Positions 33,001 through 45,000 of a stretch of 64,000 bases of DNA are shown here, one piece after another. Under the pieces are notes generated by a model that searched no databases, was not told where the DNA came from, and saw nothing but the letters and a program-made list of their open reading frames with translations. The position numbers and the translations under genes were made by a program. Source of the DNA: Ciona intestinalis (Eukaryota > Chordata > Ascidiacea > Phlebobranchia > Cionidae); NCBI RefSeq assembly GCF_000224145.3, contig NC_020170.2:315001-379000 (forward strand), written 5' to 3'. Each line of letters starts with the position of its first letter. The first letter of the stretch is position 1.

Positions 33001-36000
33001 ACATTGAAATGTGTGTTTTATGTCTAATAAATGTTAAGTTGGCACCTACTTTCATAATATGTGTCTATCGCAGCCACCAGTTGATCTTCAGGAATACAAT
33101 GAGGCAACATCTACAACATTGTCCATCTCCTGGAGATCTGGAGATGCCGCATCTGTAACAAGTTACACTGTATATTATAAGATAAGAGATGAACAAGAGT
33201 TTCAACAATCTGATAAAGTGTCATCAGAGAGGTAACTTGATAATAGTCATCATCAAAATAATAAATATAATTTTTTTAAGAGTTTCTTTTTTTTTGAGGT
33301 TATAATTTCTGTAATCATCAACTATGCATAATGGATTTGTGATTTTTTCGGGGCACTAAAACATTTCTTTAATGAAAGTGATCTTGTTTTAAATACAAAA
33401 ATTGGTTTTGGTAGATGCATTTCAGTAAGGACTTTATGTAGATTGTAAAACCAATGGCTCCAATCCAGTGGTTGCTAGTCTAAATTGTTAGCCATACAGA
33501 AAAAAAACAATCACCCACAAAATTATATCCAGGGTAACTCGCACGAAGTGGAACAGGACATTTGTGTTATAGCAGCTGTTGTTTTCCTGTTATGAAGTGA
33601 TATAGCAACTTAAATTCATTCATACTTTCAATTCAACTTTTAATTCATGACTTATGTTAGTGCTCTCTACAATTTCTATTGTAAAGTACTCTATAATGCA
33701 TTTTTTTTCTTTTCCAACATCCAGTTTCACAATTACTAGTCTTCAACCGTACACTGAATATGAACTAAGATTGTCTGCAACAAACCAGCAAGGGCAGGGG
33801 AACAAGAGTCAACCACTTTTTCTTAGAACTGCTGAGGCTCGTCAGTATTCAATTTTCTTGAGCTAATATAACTTAACTTTGTACTGTCACATGAAACTGC
33901 TAAAATACGACATAAGGGTAGTGTGAGCAAAATGATTACAAAAATAAGTTGAAATGTAAATTGGTTTGGGACTCATCTTTTTTATGATCTTCCAGCACCA
34001 CAAGGACCTCCGCGTGACATTTCTGCATATTTTTATCAAACAAAAACAATTATGGTAATTTGGAAAGAACCACAACAACCCAATGGCGAGATAAGGAATT
34101 ATAATGTTTACTATACAAGCAACCCAAGCTCACCAGTCACAGGTAAAAAGCTGCAAAATGAAATTAGAAGCTTGAAAGCGATAAAATAAAGTTCTAGAAC
34201 TTTCTTCATACATATAACATTCATTTATTTATTTTCTTAACCAGCTAGTAATAATAAAAGAATAGGATATTTAAGGGAAGGTTTAATGGTTTAAACCTAA
34301 TTTATCAACTTCTATATTTTTTTGCAATGTGTCCGCTTGCAATTTGGATATTATTTAGATGGTTGACAGTGGTAGACATCAGAAAATAATAATATCGTGT
34401 TACTCAAGTGCTTACTTATAAATGAGTTTCCCGCCTTGCTAACTTCTTGATTTGTTCTTCACAGAATGGATGGAAGTTCCTGTGCCAAGTGGACGTAGAT
34501 TGACTGCATTGAGGGGACTTGCAGATGATGTTACTTACAGTATTCGAGTGTCTGCTATCAATGGTGCTGGGGAAAGCCCCTATTCTGAAATTGCAGTTGT
34601 AAAGACAACGCACGGAGGTATGTAGCATCGTTTCTAAATTTACTTTATTGTAATATCGTATTTCAGTATTAGGACTATGTTCATTAATGTATATTAGATA
34701 TAACATGACATAACTATCAAGGTGTTTGTTTCTCAGTTCCTCCACAACCTCGCAACTTTGAAGGAAAGGCTGATTCCACAACCAGCATTCATCTCGCATG
34801 GAAACGTCCAAGCTGGGGAGCTAACGGTCCTCCTGAGGGTTCTAGTTTTGACATCACAAGTTACATTCTATTTTATAACTGCAGTGGTTCAATGTGTACG
34901 GTGAGACTTTTTTGTGTAGATTTAAACTAAGTAACGCTATATTATCAAATACAATAAACCATTCAGTTAAATAACATAAAACGGTAGGAATAATTTTGAC
35001 AAAACTTTCAAACATAACACCATTGACTGGATTTGTATCACATATCGCACTGATTAAACTGCCACCATATTTTCGATGTAAGTCTTTGGAGAAGACATGT
35101 AATGATAAAATGTAACCCATGTTTACTAACGGTTTGTCCAAATTACCAGATATTTAGCAAAAAGTCAATAATGTTTCACTACTATCATCTTACAGACAAG
35201 ACCACGCCAAATAACTTTTCCTCCTGCTGAAGAATTTACATTAAGTAGATTACATCCAAACACATTATACAATGTCAAGTTGGCAGCTCAAACTGTTCAT
35301 GGCATGGGTACGATGACATCAACCATCGCAGTGTCTACTTTATCTGATGGTAAGCTTCACATATTGTGTGCCAACTTATTTACAACTAGACTGTATAATT
35401 TTATTTAATTACCTTGTTAAATTCCTTTTATTATATTTTACTGCAACCTTATTATGTCACACATATTCATACAAGTAACAAGTTATACAAAGTGTTGGTC
35501 ATTTACAACTTGTATTTAAAGTTGTTGTTTTGTTGACACTTTGCAAATCAGATAAGGTTGAGATGAACTATATGTTCACAAGTTATGTGTTAATTATTGC
35601 ACTATATGTTGCATTTAAAGTCATACTACACTGTAAATACACCACCACAAGTTTAAATTCTTCTAGAATGTGCATAAATTAATTTTAAATGTTTAAAATG
35701 TAAAGATTTACTAATATAGCAGTGCTTTTTAACCTATGAAAAAAAGGCTGAGAAGTACTGCTGTCAATGTGGGGAAATATTCTAAGTTTAAACAATTTGT
35801 TGATAGTTATATCTAATTAAGCTGCGCTATATGTGCTTGTATGAGAAATGTTAATGTTGTTTGCATCAAGTGCATGTTATATGTCGCATGTTGCAGTTCC
35901 ATCTGCACCACCGAGACAGCTAAACATCAACCCAATCAATGAAACTTCCATTCGTGTATCTTGGCTTCCACCAGCCACTGAAAGTCAGAATGGTGTGCTC

Positions 36001-39000
36001 ACTCATTACACTGTGTACCATAAACTCAGTGCTGATGATGACCAACCAAGTGCACTGGTTGTAAATGCAACTAAACAATGGACAGTAGTTGGTGGTTTGC
36101 TGCCATACAAGAGATACGATGTGTGGGTGAGCTCTTCCACAAATGTTGGTGAAGGTCCTCGTTCCACTGGTCATGTGACCACATTACAATCAAGTTTGTA
36201 TTGTCATGAATTTGTTGTCTGAAAACTCTGTGCACGTTTGTTATCGTCAAGCTATTAAAACAATTAGTTATTTTGGCTTTTTTACTAATTTTTTGTTTGT
36301 TTTACCTTCAGTATTATTTTAAAACCATTAGTATTAACATTAAGTGATTATTATAGCACAAACTATTTATGTCAAATTCCACTATGCTACATTTAAAACT
36401 TAACCAGAACTTTTTCATCGGCATAATAACATATAAAAATATTAATATCTATTCACCGTTTAATAATTTTAGCAGTTCTTGTCTAATAAAAAACATTAAA
36501 TTCTTACAGATAAAAACAAATTTCATTCACTAACAAAACCTGGTCTAAATATAATATGTTTTGGTCTATTTGGACTGTACCTCTGTTAACATGGACAACC
36601 GCAAAGCATAATTCTACAAAGTAAAATAATTGTAGCATTAAATTAATGTTATCCACAGCTCCATCATCAGCACCTACCAATGTCACGCTTGTTCCAATCA
36701 ACTCAACAGCTGTTCGGGTTCGATGGTCACCTATACCAGCTCAATATCAAAATGGGAATATACGTGGATATCAAATCGCATACGCTGTATCCGATGTTAT
36801 AACTGGACGAACGCAAATCATTAATGCGTATCAAAATAGAGAGAACAACAGAGATATTTTGGTTTGTTCATTTCAAAATCATTAATTTTGTATATAAGTA
36901 ATAGATTTCAACACCATATTCTATGGCTTATAACCATTTCTATCATAGTTTGGTTGAGTCCATGCACAATATATGAACAGGCGGTTACTCCGGCACATAG
37001 TTTTCCAAATTGTCAGACATACAAAAATAAATGGTGAAAATAACTCGATAACTCATAAGCGGGCATAAGTTTTTTGAACCTATCACATCCTGTGCACAAT
37101 ATGGTGTGTTAAACACCCATTTTTTTTATGGCAAATTTTTAAGAATAATCAAGTGATATTAAAGATAATGATATAAAGATCGTGTTTGTTTTCAATCAAT
37201 AGGAATACACAATAGGCAAACTACGACCCAAAACCAGATACTCAGTTTCGGTTTATGCATTCACTGTGAGAGGTACGGGGATGGGAAGTGAACCGAAGTA
37301 TGTGGCAACCATGGGTGAAGGTAAGATCAGATCCACTATATCTATACTGTGGTAACCAATAGTAGTAAGTTCGTGTACTAAGATATTATTTATATTTTAA
37401 AGGCATTATATAAGAATACCAACAGTCTATGTCCCACACAAAATTTAAGAACAATTTTAAAATAAGTAATGTTTCACCACAGTTCCAGGCCCACCAATAT
37501 TAGATGTCCAACGAGCAAGTACCGGGAAAGCAATAATAAGATGGAGGCCACCACTTGTATCAAAGGGTGCAGTAACAAGATATGCTCTAAGATACAGGTA
37601 AATTGAATTATCTTTGAGTTATGTGAAACATGATCCTGCAGGTTTTCATCCTTGCGTTTACGTGTTTTTACTCAAATCATCTTTTCTGTCACTAAATGAT
37701 TTCCAGACGTATATTATGGTACATATAATATAGAATAATATTACGAATGCAAGAAATTTGTACAACTAAAGTTTATGTGCATGCAATATTCCTCCAATTA
37801 ATGTTTCATTTTTTCCCATTCACATATGTCCATATTAATATTCTTTCAGTGCACAAAATTGATGGCAATCATATACATGCACATTGTTCAAACTTAGAGC
37901 TCTGTTTCCTTTATTCTCCACATCAAAATATAATTTATATTTACCACAGTTTTTCTTAATGCAGTTATATATTTTACAGATGTCAAGAAGATGTTAATAC
38001 TTGTCCTTGGATAACTCGTTTATTTGGTCCAAATGTTCATGAATATTCACCTGATGATGTCATCCCCGGATGGTCGTATCAATTCAGATTATCTGCTTCA
38101 AATGTTGAAGGTTTGTTCCAAATTTATCAAACCGTTTACTACCAGATTTTGTTTAAGTTCCAACTTCATGGCAATATTTGATGTAGTTATTATGCGTAAC
38201 ATAAACCAGTTTTTAACAAGCTGCAGCCCTGCTTTCTTTTAACAAAACGTTAGGGTAGTTTTGATATTTTTGTCAAGGTGCTCGAAAAGGTAAAAACTGC
38301 ACAAATACAACAATCTTTTGGAAGTTCATTAATTTAGTTTCTTCCCTTTTTTCATTTTCTAAAGTATCAAGTAAAGATAAGAAAGCCAGTATATAAAGCG
38401 ATTGTACGGTTTCTGTGTAATGTGAATGCCACTAAATGTGTTTACCCCTTGTTTGTTTCAGGTCCCGGTCCAGAAGTAATCTCAACCATCCATCTTCAAC
38501 CCATTCGTCCATCAGATGCCCCGTATAATTTATCTGCACGTACAGTGTTTGATCGGCCTGGTTCAGATGGTTCACCACCTCCAACACCTTATGCACTTAA
38601 TATATCATGGTCACCACTTGCCAAACATCTAAGTAATGGAAAGATAAGCGAGTATGCTTTATACTGGAGCCCATCAACGATTGCTCGTTCGGAACCAAAA
38701 AGGTTGTCGACCAACCAAACATATTACTGGTTTATTGAAGTTTTACCAAACCAAAAGTAAGTTATGTTGTAATATATATACTGGCTATGGTTATGAATTG
38801 AAACAAAGTGTTGCTGCCATCCATAATCTTAAATGCTATGCATAAATGTGTGTGTGCTATATACTAATGTTTTATTAAATATTAAATTTGTATATATCTT
38901 TGAAAATAAACCAATATTTTAACAGGTATGAGTTCAATGTTGCTGCTGTGAATGCAGCAGGTGAAGGAGATAAGAGTCCTGGTATAATTATCACGGTCAC

Positions 39001-42000
39001 ACCCCCTCTACATCCAACCAACCCCCGTCAACATTCAAATATTTCTATACAAGCTCTTAAAGTAGATGAGATTTCTAGCTCCACCGTATGGTTGAGTTGG
39101 GAACCACCTAGTGGTGTGGATGTTGACCATTATACTGTCTCTGTAAAGTAAGTTAATTGCTTTCCGTAAACAGTTTTAGTGTACATAAATAAATACTGCA
39201 CTAAAGTTTAGAAAAAATCTTATTTTTAAACACTAATGTTTATTTGGTTTCTTCAAGAAATGTTTACGTGTTTGAAAAAGTGTCAACTTTATCAATCATA
39301 ACGTATACTGAGTTTCAAAAATAGAGCTTCTACACCTAATTAAAATTTAAACAATGGACATTACACATTCTAGGTGGTTTTTGGGTTATTTTAATGGGTT
39401 AAAATGTCGTAAATGTCCTATTGTATTTGATTTGAATATACAATACTTATTTTCAGGGAGGCAAACAGTGCAAAAGTTCTTCAACAAGAATCAGCGGTTC
39501 CACAAACTTCCATTCGAAACCTGCGCTCAAACATTGCATATAACTTCACTGTTGTATGGATGGGTTAGTTGTGTTAACCATAATAATATATCAGATGAAT
39601 AATTAAGAAACTTATAACCTTGCAATTGTGATGGCTTCAATGTGGCTTGTGTTCTAAAAACAGTTCTGCGGCTTTAACTTGTTTTTTAATTGAATTGTTC
39701 CATTTAGCTACACAAATTTAAAAATGATTTTGGTATGCCCAATTGAAAATATGAATTTGCAAATAGGTGCCGTATACCTTACTGATATTTTGAGGGTAAG
39801 ATGGAATGGTCGTTCGCTCATTCCACATTACCTTTCGTATTACAAATTATTTGTTTAAAAAGCTTAAATTTACAAAAGCTAGATTTTTAAAGCACAAAAG
39901 TAGTGATGATATGGTTTCCCTCCTTAAATAATTTTTATGTTTGCAACTGATTGTACATGATACAAGTCGACATTATTTCAGTGCATACTTGGAATCATCA
40001 GTATATGTTTGCAACTTTTACAAACTTCATGAAAAGTAAACTTCACCAAGATAAGAAATGTTTCAATATTTTTGATCTTTTTATTTTAAATCCCTACAGG
40101 TAGAAACATTAATGGTTACCCTTCATGGTTGACTGCACGTACATCACCACGACAACTAGATAAATCACCATATGTGCTGAATGTTTCCGACCAAGGGACA
40201 GTGGAGGTTTTACTTAATAGAGCTATTAACTTTGCTACAGTTAAAAGGTAAAGTTAAACCTACTTTTAAACTATCAAATAACATTACTTGTGGTAATAAC
40301 CTTGTGTTTGACAATTTTGAATATCATGCATGTCCGAATACATAACCTTAACTAAGCAGATCAGTTCCTAAAACTTAAAGTTGACCACTTGCATATCATT
40401 GTAGATACTCAGTTGTGGTGGTGCCCGTAGTTAATGATGATGTCATCAATCCGAGTTCACTCAATCATGAAGTTCTGATTCGAAATTCAATCTCTATGAA
40501 AAAGCGAAGAAGAAAAAGACAGGTGTGATGCAGTGTCATACAATTGATACAATTGAAGTTTAATGCCTAATAGTTAAATTTTTCTGAGAACAACCTGCTT
40601 GTTAAAAATCTTTAAATTTTAAAAAGCAAAATTTTGAAAAAAGGTCAAAGCAACATTCTTGGTTGTCATTGTAATGTCTCGCTGTTGGTTTTTTTAGCAG
40701 TCACGAAAGATTTATTTTATGTAAAACAAGATTTTTTATTTACTGATCAGATTGGTGTTGGATTGCCATACATAACTGCTCAGTTTGATTCCCTCAACAT
40801 TGAAGAAATATTTCTGGTTGGTGACGCATTAAATTATGGTGGATACATCAACCAGATGTTGGTTCGTGGTAGAAGTTACAGAATCTTTGTACGAGCAATG
40901 CTTAAAACTGCTGTAAGTTTTTAATGGATTGTTTATGATTGGTGTCTAACCATCTATATTTATTATTAGCACGAATGCTTTTACATATTTTGGATCACAG
41001 CTTCTTAAACTATATCTTGTGGCTCAACAAGTAGGGTTGCTCCTACATCCTATACCATTATACAATAACCTTCATCGATATAAATAAACGTTCTTATTAT
41101 TCAGTTTCTCTCCTTTACATCAAGTCCGATGTCTGAAGTTATTTTCATTCCAAACTCCCAACCATCGAACCCTCCCACTGAGAGTCCGGTCACTACAGTT
41201 TCATCTGACCAACTGTGGATTATTGGACCTATCCTTGCAGCAGTTGTTATTCTTGTCATCGTGCTTATTATATTATACACAAGAAGGTATATTATATATA
41301 TATGCTGTTTCTGTCATTAACATTTAAATCATCCTTTTTGTTTTTTAAGATTGATATATTTTCAACAGAAAACTTGTTATTTTTAAAGAAAAAAGGTTCA
41401 ATCTTACCTTATATACAATTAAGTTTGTTTTATATTTAGTCGATGCCATAACATATACTTGAATGGTCTTTAAACATAAAAGAAACAAATATGTTATTTT
41501 TAAAGAAAAAAGGTTCAATCTTACCTTATATACAATTAAGTTTGTTTTATATTTAGTCGATGCCATAACATATACTTGAATGGTCTTTAAACATAAAAGA
41601 AACAAATAAATAAGTCATTAAAACCTTAATTCTTAAATAACGTTATTGCTATAATATTTCTTGTTTTATGTGCGGCTCATAACAGTCCTGGAAGGTGAGT
41701 TAAATGTTTTGTGGAATAAGAAAAAGTTGAATAGAATGATCAATGAAATATTTTGAAAAACCTTATTTACTTTTATTCCACTTGTAGTACTTCTCAACCT
41801 GTTTAAATGTATTGTTGGCTGTGGTACTAATTAAATGTGATAATTAATTAGTGGTACTTATTTTTAACAGGAAAAATGCAAAGGGAATTCCTAAAGTGAA
41901 ATACACCAAACCAGTTTCGAAACATATAACCAATGAAAAGCGGATTCAGCATGATCCTGTGGAAATAAGGAGGCAGAATTGCAAAACACCAGGTGAGTAA

Positions 42001-45000
42001 ACAAATCTTTAGCTTCAACCTTCCCTTAATTTCAAGACCTGTTAAAATTGATGGTACTGTGGTTAAATTATTTTTTTCAAAATCAGATTCCCTGTTTATT
42101 TTATTGACATATTTTTGTATTATTAATATTATGTGAATATTTAATTCAACAAATTTAAGTTTTTTTGCCCATCAGGTATGATGAGTCATCCCCCCATTTC
42201 TCTTCAACAATTCCAACATCATGTTGATCGACTGCGAGCAAATGATAATTTAAAATTCTCACAAGAATATGAGGTTTGTAAAATTATACTGCATAAGTTG
42301 CTGCTTCTCAAACCATCATTTCAAAATAATGATCAGATGCTAGTGTTGACATAACCTTTTGAATTATTGTGAAGTTTTTAAGGGGTATGAATAGAGAAAT
42401 TTGTGTTTATAAAATTTTTTTAGAAATAGGCTCGCTGAAGACTTTGTTTAATTATATATTCCAAATATTTGGATTACTGTGAAAGGTTAAGTAACCACTT
42501 ATTTATCAATTACAGTCAATTGATCCTGGACAGCAGTTTATCTGGGAGCATTCATCATTGGAAGTTAACAAACCTAAGAACAGATATGCCAATGTGATTG
42601 CATATGATCATTCACGGTTGACTTTATCACCCATTGATGGCGTTCCAGGATCTGATTATATTAATGCAAACTATATTAGTGGTTATAGGTTAGTTGAATC
42701 CCTATTAATTCAAGGCTAAAAGTTATCAACACCCAGCCAAAGGCTTAGACGAAAAATCATTAACATAATAAAAACTTAACTTGGGGCTGTGTATACTGTT
42801 AGTTATTACCAAGAATGTTATGCCTTCTGAAACTTAGAAACCAATAGCCATTCATAGTTTTAACTTTTGTTATTTATCAAAACTTAAACTTGACATTGTG
42901 GTCATAACTTTTACAACAGACGACAAAATGCATACATTGCCACCCAAGGCCCCATGAGAGAAACATTAAGTGATTTTTGGCGAATGGTTTGGGAGCAGAG
43001 GTCCACCATTATCGTGATGATGACTAAATGTGAAGAGAGATGTAAGGTGAGGATATTTGATCACCTGTTTCATCAATTACTTCCAGTGATCTTCAAATAA
43101 ATCATGTTTTTATTTCTAAATGTGTTATACAGTAACATACATCAACCAACATTTTTTACATGTATAATATCCACAATAAAAGTGGTAAATAGAGTAATAT
43201 TTTTCATGACTTTGATTTCTGACTGTTATCAAATGAGTGTGAAAGCATATAACACATACGCTCAGTGATTTGTGCAAAAAAAACAAACTAATGCACAAAT
43301 ATCATGCCCATTGTGTTTGAAACGTAAAGTTCCCTAAGGTCACAATGCCTCAATAATTAAAGTCCATATATGTAATAAGCCCGCGGTTCCCAAAGTGGGC
43401 GCCGCGGCGCACTAGTGCGCCGACGCAACTCGTCAAGTGCGCCGTGAAAATTTGCGGAAACATTTCCAATTTAGCATGGTCGAGATAATTGATTTGTATT
43501 AATATTTTATTGCAATATAAATTGTTGTTTTATATAAAAATCCAACGTGTTTGTTCAATAATAAAATTTAAAAAGTTTGTTTTCGCATTTCTATCTGTAC
43601 AGTAGATTTGTATATTACGTAACAATGCCAATTATTTCTTTCGGTTTGCAATAATCATGTCCAGACTGTGGTACAACACTTTTCATATGCTTAAGTTTCA
43701 TATGCTTAAACGAGCCTAATCTTAAAATACATGATAAAACTGTAAAAATGCGTTTTTATTTCTAAGACCTTTGGCTAAGTGCGCCGCAAACATTTTGAAT
43801 AGCTCAAGTGGCGCCGGGTGAAAAAAAAGTTTGGGAACCACTGTAATAAGCTGTACATTCCTAATTATTATTATTGAAATATGTGTGTGTAGATAAAAAA
43901 ATCAAAGCATAAAATTATTGTTTATTTAACAAAAAGTTATTTCTTTTATTGCAGGTGAAATGTGATCAGTATTGGCCTAATGAAGGATATGAGACTTACG
44001 GTTTGATTGGTGTAACACTAGTTGATGAAATTGAACTTGCAACTTACTGTGTTCGTACTTTTACTATTATTAAGGTGAGTTTCTATATTATGATGTCATT
44101 ATTGTATTTGTGTCTCTACAATAAAATGTTTATTTAGGTCATCTTAAAAAACGTTTAGTTTTTGTGTAACTCTTATTAGGTATAATGTGTTGTTATGTCT
44201 GTCTTGAGTTTAAAATGGCTAATATATGATAATGTGCAGTTAAAGGTTATGTCTTGGGTATACTGTTGTGCAGGTTCCAGCCTTAATTCAAGCCATAAAT
44301 TTGTACCGCCTAAAAATTTGTATCAATACGTGTAGCTTTTATAACAATTCATCAACAATAACTTTTCAGAATGGAGTGAATGAGCGTCGGGAAATTAAAC
44401 ATTTCCAATTTACTGCATGGCCCGACCATGGTGTACCTGAACATCCAACTCCTGTACTTCATTTCATGAGAAGAGTAAAAGCATTTTATCAACCTGATGC
44501 TGGACCCATTGTTGTTCATTGCAGGTAACTTGTTCAGCTTAAAGATGCACGGAATTATCTTTTTCAGTTGTGTGCAAATAATGTCCACTGAATTGAATCT
44601 ATTGATTTTTTTGTTGTAAGCCGTACTGTTTTATTGGTATTTACCATGATGCCCATTCATATATCATTCTGTGACATCACTATTGCTTTTCGGTTGAGTG
44701 CACAGCTGTTTATTACAATGGCAATGAAATAAAAATAACGATAAGTGAAAGTGTTGGTCTTACTTACACCATTATCCACAGTGCTGGTGTGGGAAGAGCT
44801 GGTTGTTTTGTTTGTATCGATGCAATGTTGGATAGAATGAAACATGAAGAATCTATTGATGTTTACGGACAAGTTACTTGCATGAGAGCTGAAAGAAATT
44901 ACATGGTAGGTACTTGGTTGGTTACTTATTTGCGGGCTTGTGTTATAGATACTTCATACAAGTTGAACATATTAATTGTCATTAAGTTAAAATTATCTTT

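Noticed and set aside
40690..40750. Acceptor TTTTTTTAG at about 40699 for the exon after the furin site
   Set aside because: In the required phase it reaches TAA within nine codons; the acceptor at 40750 gives an open exon that matches the family.
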